From the NCBI GenBank assembly GCA_010909725.1, contig JAACMV010000028.1, forward strand, positions 62,001 to 126,000: 64,000 bases of DNA. The letters run 5' to 3'. Both the position numbers and the translations under genes were made by a program. This DNA is from Picochlorum sp. 'celeri' (Eukaryota; Chlorophyta; Trebouxiophyceae). Below, piece after piece: positions 10,037-21,857 of the stretch. Position 1 is the first letter of the stretch; every line of letters begins with the position of its first letter. Below the pieces are notes generated by a model that was not told the origin of the DNA, searched no databases, and was given only the letters and a program-made list of their open reading frames with translations.

Positions 10037-10750
10037 ATGAGTAGAAGAGGAGACAAGAACTCGTCGTCGTCCTCCGCTCCTTCTTCTTCAAATATAGTAT
10101 TATTCAAAGCAGAGAATGCCAAACTATACGCTATTCCACCTCGAGAGAATGTGAGGGGCTATGTCTCAGGCAATTGGAAACTGGATGACTGCATTTTCAC
10201 AGGCTTGCTTCGAATAACAGAAGACCCTCTTCCTGAATCAGAAGGGGGTGGATATCAGGCAAGTATCCGGCTGGAAGATGTAGATGATGCAGGAAGTATC
10301 ATCCTTTTCGCGCTATGTCCAGTGCCATATGGAGCGAGGCAGGCAGCCGTGGAGCCTGCTTGTGATTCCTCGAGAAATTTCGTGTTACGGATTGAAGACA
10401 CAGAGTCAAAAAAGCATGCATTTGTAGGACTTTCCTTTGATGATAGAAGTACTGCCTTTGACTTTAATTTGTGCCTGACAGAACAGCAGAAATCAGAAGA
10501 ACGGCGACGTTTGGCGGCCATATCAAGGAAGGAGTTACCGTCAGCATCTGCCACAGCAGGGAAGGATTTGTCCCTCAAAGAGGGTGAGACTATCAAGCTT
10601 GCACTCAAAAAGCCGACCATCTCCAGCACATCAATGTCTTCTTCGAAGATGAACCCCGTATCACTTGATCGTGGGCCCCAGTCTCGTCCAGTGGAGGAGA
10701 AGAGCAATGTGGTTGTTGCATCAGATGCATCTCAGTGGCAAAAATTCTAA
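10037..10750 (+). CDS. NECAP: NECAP, clathrin-coat adaptor-ear-binding protein
   Basis: A 237-aa single-exon protein. The family signature is clear: NAKLYAIPPRENVRGYVSG, then WKLDDCIFTGLLRI, AVEPACDSSRNFVLRIED, HAFVGLSFDDRSTAFDFN. This is the PH-like NECAP domain (about 20-150) that works with AP-2 and AP-1 in endocytic clathrin coats. The C-terminus is disordered, with a terminal SQWQKF that resembles the WxxF ear-binding motif. The stop lies 24 bp from the stop of convergent CCT5. Confidence 0.92.
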   Translation: MSRRGDKNSSSSSAPSSSNIVLFKAENAKLYAIPPRENVRGYVSGNWKLDDCIFTGLLRITEDPLPESEGGGYQASIRLEDVDDAGSIILFALCPVPYGARQAAVEPACDSSRNFVLRIEDTESKKHAFVGLSFDDRSTAFDFNLCLTEQQKSEERRRLAAISRKELPSASATAGKDLSLKEGETIKLALKKPTISSTSMSSSKMNPVSLDRGPQSRPVEEKSNVVVASDASQWQKF

Positions 10751-10774
10751 CTTGATTGATTACAGTGTTGTATA

Positions 10775-12561
10775 TTAAGCATAGTCGTTTGGAACAATGA
10801 TATCATCAATCTTCAGAATCATTTTGCAAACTTGTGTTGCAAGGAACATTTGCTGTTTCTTGCCAATCAATGTTTCAAAAACATTCTGCTCCCTCATGTC
10901 ATTTGTCCCTGCATCGACACAATCAATTCCCAAATACGGATTATTCTCGGCCAACTGCCTCGCTTTCACCTCTGTAACGCTATCAATTGGCGCTAAACCT
11001 GAATTCTCTGCCAGTGATAATGGAATAATATCCAGTGCATCTGCAAATGCTCTCATACCATATTGCTCCACCCCAGCAACAGTGTCGGCCACAGATTGTA
11101 TGGCCAGAGAGCATGCCATCTCCGCAGCACCACCACCATACACCACATGATTATCGCGAACCAAGTTCCTTGAAACACATAATGCATCATGCAAAGAACG
11201 TTTTGTCTCTTCCACCACCATTCTATTACCTCCACGCACAAATATGGTGACTGCATTGGTGTTTGGGCATCCCTCAATCACCAACTGCTTATCATGCGTT
11301 GTTCCAAAACCCACTTCTCTTACCACTTTGGCAAATCCAAGCTTATCAGCACTCAGTTCTTCAAACCTAGGCACAATCCTTGCTCCAGTTGCCAGAGCAA
11401 GCAGTTCTATTTCAACACCTCCGACCCAGCGAACAGCTGGCAAATTATGATGCATCAGCAAATGATTCGCTTCATCATCGAATCCCCATTGACATATAAT
11501 CAAATCCGCTCCAGAATTTTTGCATTTCTGGACCATATCTCTGAAATATTGCTGCTCCTGCTCCCGAAGTGCCTCAAACTTCTCCACACTATCAATATCA
11601 ATCTTGTGCTTGATCTTTGGCTTTGGAGGCTCAAACGGACACGTCAATATTGCAATCTTCACATCCGTTAAAACCTTTGGCATCTGAGGGTGACTAAACT
11701 CCTTATCCAGCAGGATACCCTGCACAAGCGAGGAGTCCTCCAGCCTGCCACCAGATTTCCCCTCCAACTTTATCAAATCCAAATTCACATCCTTCCTCTC
11801 AATATCAGCCACATCCAATACTGCATCCACACACATCTCTGCAAGACGCCTCTTACAACGCCCCACAATCTTCGAAGACAGTGTCGTCATGCAGGTCTTC
11901 ACCAAAGGCTCTGGTCTATCAGCAGTGAAATCAAACTCGGCACCAATCTCGTCCAGCTTGTCAATAGCCACTTTGCACGCCATCTCATACCCCTCTGCAA
12001 TCCTCAAGGGATGAAGACCCTGATCCAGCAACCCCTCCGCATGTTCCAAAAGGCTGCTGGCAAGAACCACCACACCCGTAGTCCCATCCCCAATCTCCTG
12101 ATCCTGAGACTTACTCAACTCCACCAACAACTTACCAATCTGATTCTCCACCTCCATCTGATCCAAAATAGTTGCACCATCATTCGTAATAACCACGTCC
12201 CCATCCGAACTCTGCAACATTTTATCCATGCCCTTTGGACCCAAGGACGTCCTCAACACCCGAGACACCGCCTTTGCTGCCTGAATATTCTGCTTCACCG
12301 CATCGATTCCCTTGACCCTTGACTTTTTCTCTTGCTCCTGGACAGATATAAATCAATGAATGAGAATGAAGAATGAAAAATTCGGATTCAAGAAGTCAAC
12401 ATGAGCCATTCAGCTAGTATTCTTCGCACGTCACCCTTCCGTGCTCAAATCCCTTGGCTATCATGAATAATAAGACATATATGTTTTATTTATTGAAATG
12501 CATGACAACGCACCCTGAGAATGATAAAGGGCCGCCCATACTCATCAAAGGCTAGAGACAT
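10775..12561 (-). CDS. CCT5: CCT5, epsilon subunit of the TRiC/CCT chaperonin
   Basis: Two exons: 12561-12514 encodes [16 protein letters not shown], and 12337-10775 carries the rest (intron 176 bp, donor GTGCGT). The 536-aa product matches the CCT epsilon length. Group II chaperonin motifs are clear: [34 protein letters not shown] (ATP hydrolysis), [20 protein letters not shown] and [10 protein letters not shown]. The epsilon assignment rests on [13 protein letters not shown] and the ending [13 protein letters not shown]. It folds actin, tubulin and other cytosolic clients. Without the first exon the N-terminus would be called wrongly at 12298. Confidence 0.95.
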
Positions 12562-12772
12562 GATCACGGATGTTCACGAGTATAACTACCTCTGTTGCAT
12601 ATAGTAGTGGTGTATTATATTTAATTTTACATATATTAATTAAGTAAACCAGCAGGGATGCCTGTGGCATGAATACTCTCAGGAACACATGGGATGTGAT
12701 TCAAGCCAGCATGGATGTCTCTCTCTGGCTCCAGGGGGAGATAGATAGAAGTGCAGTGGAATGCCCTGTTCA

Positions 12773-13987
12773 CTATAGGGTAGGAACTTTTCTTTTGATC
12801 AATCCATTGAGAAAGTCAAAGCTGTTTCCATCTGGATGAAGCTCGCATGCCTGCCCTGCATCATCCACACCCAGCAAGTACCCCTGGTCTGTCAGACCCA
12901 CAATGGTGACAACAGACCCATCCGAGGCATCATCCTCTCGTACCACAACCTTTTGTCCTGTATGCATCCACGATGCATAATACTCTGATGTAAATGGTTC
13001 GAAACCATGAGAGGCGAGCCCATCCAGCATGCCCTCCAAGGCATTTGATATGCCAGCCACAATTTCCTCTCTGGTAAAGGCAATGCCACCATGATCATGA
13101 TGCTCTCCTGCGATGCAATCTCGCAGCATGGCATTCAGGCATGTTGTGGGCTCTTCATTACTCACATTAATGCCAATCCCAACAGTCATGAAAAAGGCAT
13201 TATCTCTGTATGACGAATGGCACAGAACACCACCAATCTTCAATTTTGACTGACCATCATAAATGTCATTCGGCCACTTGATTCGCACATCCATTGATTG
13301 CGCAGCCCCGTATCCCTGTAACTTATCCCTACCAAGCCTCGTCACAGTCTGCACGACTGCGAGAGACACTAGATACTGCACAAAAGGCAATGTCACACCC
13401 TCCCCACCATACCGTATGCTCATGGAACACATGAGACACCCCTCTGGAGACGACCACGTATTACCCCCACGCCCCTTTCCCCCCCTCTGCCTATCCGACA
13501 CAAACAATGTCCCGTGAGGCACCTTCCCTGCCCTCTGCTGTAACGATGCCTGCGTCGACAGCGTATCAGAGGCAGTCACCAACACCCGACCCAACCCAGC
13601 CTGTCGAGTCTTGAGCAATGAAAAATACGACGCATGGTCAAAAGATGATACCGATGACAATACTGTCCTCGCATCATATATCCCATGAACTCGACCCATG
13701 GCATCCTCAGATGAATCCCCCCCACCCCCAAGGCACTCTCCCATCAACCCTCGAACATCCTCCTCCCCAGCAAATACCATGCACCCACCACCACCACCCT
13801 CCATGTTGGCCTGTGCTACTACTCTGTTTCCTCTCCTCCTACTCCTACTGCTTATAATTGTTATAGAATGATTCACAAAAGAAGAAGAAAAAGAAGGCAG
13901 AGATGACCTCTTCTTCACTAGAGTATCCAATAATCTAGAATGACCTCGTAGAAAATACCGAACAGCGACCAAGCTCTGTGCCTTCAT
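12773..13987 (-). CDS. Biotin-protein ligase (holocarboxylase synthetase)
   Basis: A 404-aa single-exon protein. The BirA-type catalytic domain has GRGGNTWSSPEGCLMCS (about 172-188, biotinyl-AMP loop), IKWPNDIY (about 236-243), KIGGVLCHS (about 250) and VGIGINVSN. It attaches biotin to carboxylases such as acetyl-CoA carboxylase. A basic/Ser-rich N-terminus of about 60 residues suggests organelle targeting, as in plant HCS1. A second in-frame Met (NMEGGGGGCM, residue 62) could give a cytosolic form. The C-terminal SH3-like domain is present (GQKVVVREDD...). Confidence 0.92.
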   Translation of the reverse strand: MKAQSLVAVRYFLRGHSRLLDTLVKKRSSLPSFSSSFVNHSITIISSRSRRRGNRVVAQANMEGGGGGCMVFAGEEDVRGLMGECLGGGGDSSEDAMGRVHGIYDARTVLSSVSSFDHASYFSLLKTRQAGLGRVLVTASDTLSTQASLQQRAGKVPHGTLFVSDRQRGGKGRGGNTWSSPEGCLMCSMSIRYGGEGVTLPFVQYLVSLAVVQTVTRLGRDKLQGYGAAQSMDVRIKWPNDIYDGQSKLKIGGVLCHSSYRDNAFFMTVGIGINVSNEEPTTCLNAMLRDCIAGEHHDHGGIAFTREEIVAGISNALEGMLDGLASHGFEPFTSEYYASWMHTGQKVVVREDDASDGSVVTIVGLTDQGYLLGVDDAGQACELHPDGNSFDFLNGLIKRKVPTL

Positions 13988-14284
13988 TCCATGTCATGTT
14001 TCACATCTATACACCTTCTTCTTGTTGTTGCTGTTGCTCTTCGCCAACGAGTATAGACACCACGCTGTTTGAATGCATAATTCTATTACATAATATACAT
14101 ACTTGTTGCTCCTCAGAGAGCAATATATTGCTACGGCCATGCCATGGAATTAAAAATGCTCATTTACGGAACTTTCCTCTCTCTGGGATGACTAGTACAA
14201 CAATACCATGCACGCCAATATCAACTAGAATATTCCATATACTTTTTTTTAAGACAAGAGCAATAGTACTAGCCAGCAACAACC

Positions 14285-14662
14285 ATGAGTGCCGCATGGA
14301 AGAGCGCTCTGTCCAAAAATCTCCAAGAACTACGATTACTTGTCTCTACAACATCCCCAGGCAGCAAGGGACTTAGAGAATTCGTAGAAAATTCATATAT
14401 AGAGTTAAAGAAATCAAACCCACTCTTTCCCATCCTGGTGAGAGAGAAGACTGATGTAGATGCCACTGTCATTGCCAGATATGGTACGAGTATCTTTTTT
14501 AATTCTTTCTAAAGTAAGATGGTGTTATTCTGATGACTATCTGATATTCATATAGAGTATGGGGTTGAACAGGCAGTGCGTGTAGAAGGTATGGATCAAG
14601 GTCAGGTGGCCAAGGCTGTGCAAGGGTTGGTGGAGCAAGGGCAGCAAGAGTCTTCTTCTTAG
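14285..14662 (+). CDS. NDUFA2: Complex I subunit NDUFA2 (B8)
   Basis: Two exons, 14285-14483 and 14556-14662 (intron 72 bp, donor GTACGA). The 101-aa product matches NDUFA2 in length and sequence: LQELRLLVSTTSPGSKGLREF, then NSYIELKKSNPLFPILVRE, ATVIARYEYGVEQAV and MDQGQVAKAVQGLV. It has the thioredoxin-like L51/S25/CI-B8 fold and sits in the matrix arm of mitochondrial complex I. The splice restores codon TAT-G|AG-TAT. It is short enough to be missed by simple ORF calling. Confidence 0.9.
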
Positions 14663-14916
14663 AGTAATAATACCATAGTATTCCAGAGCCTTGCATCCTG
14701 ATGATGATGATGAATGTATAGAATGTAATAGCACTAGTAATATAGTATAGCAGTAGTAGTTGAACAAGCATTAAGAAGATTATCATTATGAAGAAGACTC
14801 AGCTTGCAATAAGCCTGCAATAAGAGCAGCTGTAGTACTCCTATACTGCAATACCGCAATTATCACTATCCTTAATAGTGCTGAATAAATACCTATAGAT
14901 AGACATAATAAGAATA

Positions 14917-17900
14917 ATGAGTCAACAAGAACAGCATGATAGGGTGGTAGAAGAGGCTCGGGGATTGCCGTTGGCAGAACGAATCAGACATTCGAACTGG
15001 AAGGTTCGGACAGAAGCCTTTGAATATGTGACAGAGGAATGTAATTCTCTTCATGGTGTGGAATTTGATGGCGATGGTGGGAAGGAGAGGGCTCGGCAGG
15101 GGATGCTGTCGACTGGAATGTTGTTGGCCAAGGCGGTTGGGGATCCGAATGCGAATGCGATAGATAAAGCCCTGGATGCGCTGGGTTCGTATTTAGATAA
15201 TGTAGTTGTTGATGTGTCAGAGGCTGCGGGGGTGGCTGGAGAGGCATGCAAGGTTATGGCGGTGTCGTGTTTGAAGGCACGGGCTGGAACTGTGGGGAGG
15301 GCCAAGGAGGTGTACATGAAGTGTATCGAGTGGGAGCAAGGGGAGCGGGTGGTGGAGGCTTTGGTGGAGAAGGGGATGGAGAGTAAGGTTCCGAAGGCTG
15401 TTGTGGCGGCGTTGGATGTGATGCTGGAGGCGGTTGGGTCGTTTGAAATGAGGAGCAAGGGTGGGTCGAGTGAGAGGGCGTTGGATCCACGGCCGATTAT
15501 GCAGGCGTTGCCAAAGGTTTTTACGCATTCGAATGCGGCGGTTCGAGGCAAGGTGAAGGATATTGTGGTGGAGATGGGTGTGCATCTTGGGGTTGGGGTT
15601 GTGCAAGGGACGCTGATTGATGCCTTGCCTGATGTTATGAAGAAAGAGGTGGTGGAGAGCCTTTCTTCTGCGTCGAAGGAGAGGCGGTTTGAGAAGCGGT
15701 ATTTGAGGCGGGAGCAGGTGCGCGAGGAGGATGAGGATGTGGAGATGATGGATGTCGAAGAGGAGGAACAAGAAGCAGGAGCAGCGTGTGTGGAGCCAGG
15801 CATGGAGGATGCGTTCGAGTATGCGACGCCGGTGGATATTCTACCAGTGCTACAGAAGACGAGTTTGACTGTGGGGGATGATACGTTCATGTTTTGGGAT
15901 TGTTTCGAGAGCAAGAAGTGGAATGTTCGAAAGGCTGCTGTGGAAAAGATCAAGGATGTTGCATCGGTGCCACGATTGGCTCTGGGGGACTATTCTGGAA
16001 TTGTCCGAGAGTTGAAGAAGATCTTGTCGAAAGATGCGAATATACACTGTGCTGCTGGAGCTGCATCTGCGGCAGAGAATATTGCAAAGGGGCTTCGAGG
16101 GGACTTTTATCAGTATGCAAAGCAATTGTGCTCTGCCATCATGTTTCGATTCAAAGAGAAGAACCCTGTGATGAGCCAGGCTGCAGATTCATCTTTACAG
16201 GCATTTGGAACGTATTGCTATTCATTGAAAGATATTTCGGATGATATTGTGAGCTCCTTGGGTCAAAAGAATCCAAAAGTCAAGTATGATACATTGCGAT
16301 ACCTGGAATACATGGTGTCTCTGGCAGACAAGGTGGCGGTATCACAGTGCAAAGACGCTCTTGCTGCGGCAGTCAAGCTTGCTCCGGATGCGGATGTGAA
16401 GATTCGCGAGCAGTCTCAGGCTGTGATTGTTGCATATGCACAGAAACTTGGTGGCTTTGGGGCGATAAAGTCGTATCTGAATGGATTGGATTCCAGCAGG
16501 AAGGATTTGATTGAAAAGGCAGTGTTGGAAGCGAGAAATTCAAATGCGTCTACAAAGGAGACAAAGGCGCCAGTCGCAAAGGCGAGGAGACGCGATGTGC
16601 AAAAGGAAAATGGTAGTTCTGCTAGAATACAGGCTGCTTCACCCAAGCAGCCAAAGCAAAATAAACAGCCTGAGAGCAAGCCTATTGAGCAGAAGAGAGC
16701 AACATCTGTGCCTGAAACAAAGCAGCATGGTGCCAAGGCTGTAGAGAATCCAATGTCATCAGAACGCGCCGAGGAGTTTCTGACGCAGACTTTAGGGGCT
16801 GAAGTATTAGAAGATTTACAATCTCCATCATGGCAAGCACGGCTCGAGGGTATGAATATAGTGTTGGACAGATCCAGTGAAATATTTGCAGCTCAAGACG
16901 GCAATCTGATCTTAGCCTTGACCAAGGTACCTGGGTGGGGTGATAAAAATTTCCAGGTGTTGAACAAATTGTTTGAAGTATGTACCAAGGCAGCTGAAGA
17001 ATCTGGAGATTTTGGACCGGCCCAGGCATGCTGTGTTGTTGAAGGAGCTGTGGAAAAGATTCACGAACTGAAGCATAGAGCCCAGGCAAGCAATGCTCTG
17101 ACGGCCACGTGTGAGCGTGTTGGCCCACAGTATGTCGTATCCCTTGTTCATCAGAAGGCGGCATGGCATAAGAATCCAAAGGTGCTCTCTGAATCTCTGT
17201 CTTGGATGGCCAATACAATTGATCAATTTGGCTACAAGGAAATCGACAATCAAGGCAGCGTGTTGGCATGGATGAGGGATGACCTTGGTTCTGCTAATGC
17301 ACCCGTGAGATCGCAGGCCATTGCGCTTTTGGGAGTCTGTCATTCTCAAGTCGGCTCAGGGCCATTCCAAGGATTGCTTGAATCATTGAAACCAGCCCTG
17401 GTAACATCTATCCAGGAGATGTTTGCAAAGAAACCGGTGGATACCACATACGAACCCACCAGGAAGAAGAGAGAAGGGTCGACAATTGTTGGCAGCAATG
17501 TCTCATCGCCTCCGGAGAGTGACGAACTTTTGGAGCACGATCCAGTTTTAATTCAGGAAGAAGTCGAGGATGTAGTAGAAAGAGTAGATATTGCGCATCA
17601 GTTGAATGATTCTCTGATTGCCCAGCTCTCCAGCACAAACTGGAAGGAACGAAATGCAGCCGTAGGTTCTGTGGAAGACATTCTGACATCTGCCAAGCAT
17701 ATTACTCCAAATCTTTCCTCAGAGTTTTTGGTTGCGCTCAAAGGACGTTTTGGAGACGCCAACAGAAATTTGGCTGCGAGATCCCTTCATGTCACCAGTC
17801 AGTTGGCTGCAGCAGTTGGCTCCCCCTTTGACAAGCTTGCGCATGCCATTGTTCTTGATCCTGCTATTGCAAATCTAGCAGATACGAAGAAGCAAGTCCG

Positions 17901-20900
17901 TGACGCTGTGGTAACTTTGCTAGACTCTTGGGGTAAGACATGCCCATGTGAAAGGTTATTCCCAGCATTATTAGCAGCTGTTTCAAATCCAAAAGGCCAC
18001 TCAGACGGAAAAGTGGCAGCATTGAAGTGGATGTTGGACAACTTCCAATCTAATAGCTCAAAATGCAGAGAAATATCGACAAAAGCAGCTTCCTTTGCGT
18101 CAAAGGATAAAGTCGCTGCTGTCCGGGAAGTTGGTGGAGAATTGGGCAGGCTTGCATCTGGTGCCCCAACAAGTACTCCAGCAAAGCCTGCACTGTCGCA
18201 GAAGGCAAGAATTCCAGTTACCGCTACACCAAAGCGGTCGAATACGACTCTAGAGGCCAAGTCGGAGAAGGTGAGGGGAATTGCATCTAGAAACTCTGCA
18301 AAGAAAGTAGCTCCAAGAATGGCTGATGCTGAAGATGATGTTGATGATTCTCTTCTTAGGATGGGGCACGGTAAAGGTGCAAGATTGAGGCAATTCAGAC
18401 CAAAGCCAGGAGATTTTTTGCCTCCTACACTTCAAGAACGCAAGCAATTAGAGGAAAGCATGCTCCCAGTGGTGCGTCCATCTCTTCACAAGCAAATGTT
18501 TAGTTCAGATTTCCAGGATCATGTTTTGGCTGCCGAGGCGTTGCTGAATGCCACGCCAACCCTCATGTCTGAGATATCAACATCGTTGGACTTGATATTC
18601 AGATGGCTTGTGATTGTTTTGTGTGATTCAAATACCCGTTCAACGGTCAAATCGCTTGAACTGATCAAGGCGATTCTGGAAACTCTAGAAGATGATGGGT
18701 ACAGGCTGAGTGATATGGAGGCCCATCTTCTGCTCCCAGGAGTTATTGAGAAGAGTGGTCAAAATCAGGACTACCTCAGGACATCCTACAGGAACGTCAT
18801 CGTTCAAACATCGTCGGTGTATAATCCAGCGAAAGTAGTCGATTATATTGTCCAGGGGCTGAACTCAAAGAATTCTAGATCAAAAACTGAATGCTGCAAG
18901 GCACTCTGTGAAATTGTAGAGCGCCACGGTGGCAAGTGTATAGTGACAGCAAAACAGAGCCCAGTTCTGAGCCTTTCTGAGGTATGTTGGACATTCGTAC
19001 ATGTTTAACCGACTTTTTCGGTCGCTAACATCATTGTGTTGCCTGTTTCAGTTTGCCATGGAGAGGGATGCAGCTTTGAGATTGTGTGCCATGAAAGCTT
19101 TGGAAGCAATACAAGACGCTCTTGGTAACGATACGTTTTTGACTCTGCTCAGTAAATGCGAGGAAAAGAACATGGACGTTATTCAAAGTAAACTGGCCAG
19201 AAAAGATATCCAGGACGAGGCGCCAAGTCCAGGAGAGACAATCACTCCTGAAGCAGCTAAATATCTAGATCAAGCACATAAGACACAGTATAGCGCCCCA
19301 AAAGCCCATGATGCAATGGAAATTTCATATAGAGATGCATACACGCCACATTCGCTGGGTCTGACTCCTGAAACTGAGGCGCATGATGTTGAATATTCAG
19401 GCCATGCCCAAGCAGCCGTGACTCCTGTCCCTTCAGATCCGATTCCGGGAGTCGATAGTGGTAATATTGAGACGCCAGTTCCACAAGACTTGAAGCTGAC
19501 ACCGGGTTTGCACGAGGTCGACCAGAGTTCCCCAAGTGTATCATCATATGATGATGACGAAGTAGAATACAGGCTGGAACAATGCATAGAATCCATGTAT
19601 TCAACGGATTTGTCTATTGCTGTCGAAGCAACAAAGCAGATTTGCGCTGATATCATGATGATATCATCACAGGATACTCACCCTCCCTCGAAAAGAATTC
19701 TAGCAGTACTCTCAAGTTCTGCAGATCGCTTCTTCTTGGCTATATGTGCTCAACTGGAACTCATTTTTGCAAAGGCGGAGGAGCAGACAGCCTCTGGAGG
19801 TGAACCTCCATCATGTCGTGGCTGCAAATTTGCTCTTAATGCTTTACTTCAAGGCCTTCGTATTCCTGAAATTGCTCAGTCAGTCCCACAAGCAACACTC
19901 AGAACAACTATATTATTACTGCTTTGTAGCTTGGTGAATGAGAATGGACTTCTTTCATTTGAACAAGGGACCACGCTTGTTAGGGCAGTGAATGTGCTCA
20001 TTGCCAATTTATTAGATGCGTCTGATAAGAACTATGCCTTTGCAGCACTTCTGCATCTACTCAGATCTCCACCAAAGCAACTGGATGAAGACCTCATACA
20101 GAAATTCAATGACTTGCTGGTCAAGTGTTTGATCAAATTAACAAAAAGCTTGGAAACTGGTAGATCGAATATCGATATTTCAGCACTGCTTCTCTCCCTT
20201 CATGATTATTTCATGTTCCTGGGTGTAGAAGAGATTCGCAAGCGTTCCGCTGCAGAGGACAAACCATTACGAATGGTCAAGACAATTCTTCATCAGATTT
20301 GCAAATTGACTGGATATAATGTGTACCAGTATGCATCAGGCATTCCTGGAAGACATTCCCAGCCGCAGCCAATCATCTTCAGGTACATTGACATCAATTT
20401 GAAAATGCTCAAAGAAATGAACCAATTGCCTAGTGAATCTGATAACTTTATGGAGCCAAGTAGCTCTCATAGACCTGATAGTGCATCGATACAGCCTAAA
20501 ATGAGCTCAGAGGCATTGTTATTGGAGGAAGAAGCACGGTTACGGCTGAAAGGTATACTAAGTAGAGTTACATCAAGGGACCCTGCTGTCAAAGATGCAG
20601 CTATGAAAGAGCTGCTGGAGATCAAGCACAAGCACCCAAAGATGCTGGCCAAATATCTGGCAGGCACTCAGGATCGCTTCAAAAGCTATATTGAAGAAAG
20701 TCTGCGCATTTTGGAGTCTAATGGAGGACTAGGCTCAACTGTGGCTCATCAACCATCTCCACTGAACAAGACATCTCTGTCCTATGCCAGGGAGCGCCTT
20801 GCCAAGGAGACAACAGGGCTACCCGTGAGAAACTATCAAACTAATGCTAGCCATTCAGTGGATGAGCTGGCACAACGAATGGCCAAGCTGCGTCAGCAGA

Positions 20901-20914
20901 GTGTTGGCAAGTAG
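14917..20914 (+). CDS. MOR1: MOR1/XMAP215/ch-TOG microtubule polymerase
   Basis: Two exons, 14917-18981 and 19052-20914, with a 70-bp phase-0 intron (SLSE|FAMERD). The product is about 1975 aa, close to plant MOR1. It is built of TOG-type HEAT arrays. TOG1 opens with LPLAERIRHSNWKVRTEAFEYV. Later TOGs start at residues near 310 (FWDCFESKKWNVRKAAVEKI), 630 (LQSPSWQARLEGMNI), 905 (LSSTNWKERNAAVGSV) and 1180. Linkers rich in Lys and Ser separate them, and the C-terminal region includes ERLAKETTGLPVRNYQ. The family adds tubulin to microtubule plus ends in spindle and cortical arrays. Two large open frames overlap at the intron; they are one gene. Confidence 0.93.
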
Positions 20915-21095
20915 CCATGATGCTGGCCTTGTTTGTTCAATAGAAGCATTAATTGCAGCAAAGATCTCGTGTACAGCCAAAATGTTTGTAACAAAGTTTC
21001 GAAAACGTGTAAGACTGGAAAATAAAATTGTTATTGGACACATGCAAGCATAATAAGACGGTTTCTCTTGGAAGAAGAAACTGGGCATCCAAACA

Positions 21096-21821
21096 ATGGG
21101 GCGTTGGGACGACCATGACGATGGCGAGAGTGATGCTTGTGTCGATAAACAGTCAAAATATGGGTCTATACGACCAATGAGATATCAAGATGACGATAGG
21201 AATGAGGTGAGAGGGAAGGATACGACCAAGCGAGGGAGCAGGGAGAGGTCTCGCAGTCCGAGAGCTGAAAGAAAGCCCAGAAGCAGAGATAATGGGCAAC
21301 ATACGTGGGGTAAAATCGAAGATAGAAGTGAGGAAGACGCGACTGTTGACGATACCGAACCAGAGCCTGATTTTGGACTTTCTGGTGCCTTGGCCAAGGA
21401 GACAAACACAGTTGATGGAGTGGTGTTGAAATATAATGAGCCACCTGAAGCCAGCCTGCCCTCGAAGAAATGGCGCTTGTACATATTCAAGGATGGGAAG
21501 CCTTTTGATGAGCCGCTCATGCTTCATAAACAAACTGCATTCTTGTTTGGTCGGGACAGACGTGTGACAGATGTGCCAACAGATCACCCGTCATGCTCTC
21601 TTCAGCACGCGGTTCTCCAGTACAGGACAACCGAAAAGAATGGAAAGGACGGTCTATCTAGAAGATCTGTTCGTCCATATATAATAGATTTGGGGTCGAC
21701 TAACGGGACATTCCTGAATGGTGAGAGAATTGAGTCAGAGAGGTACTATGAACTGTTTCCCAAAGATGTCCTTACATTTGGAAATTCATCAAGAGAGTAT
21801 GTTCTCGTGGCTGAATACTAA
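21096..21821 (+). CDS. DDL: SNIP1/DAWDLE FHA-domain protein
   Basis: A 241-aa single-exon protein. The N-terminus is arginine/serine and charge rich (RERSRSPRAERK), typical of splicing-associated factors. The FHA domain covers about 125-240: WRLYIFKDGKP, then LFGRDRRVTDVPTDHPSCSL (phosphothreonine-binding GR...S..H), LQHAVLQYR, DLGSTNGTFLNGERI and DVLTFGNSSREYVL. In plants DDL binds DCL1 and RNA to promote miRNA processing. SNIP1 in animals is a spliceosome component. Confidence 0.92.
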   Translation: MGRWDDHDDGESDACVDKQSKYGSIRPMRYQDDDRNEVRGKDTTKRGSRERSRSPRAERKPRSRDNGQHTWGKIEDRSEEDATVDDTEPEPDFGLSGALAKETNTVDGVVLKYNEPPEASLPSKKWRLYIFKDGKPFDEPLMLHKQTAFLFGRDRRVTDVPTDHPSCSLQHAVLQYRTTEKNGKDGLSRRSVRPYIIDLGSTNGTFLNGERIESERYYELFPKDVLTFGNSSREYVLVAEY

Positions 21822-21857
21822 ACTTGTATATATTTATTTGATATGCTATCTGTTCAA

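Noticed and set aside
15051..15953. Long minus-strand frames across the MOR1 gene
   Set aside because: Antisense shadows, rich in Ser/Thr/Pro, with no domain; the sense strand clearly encodes MOR1.
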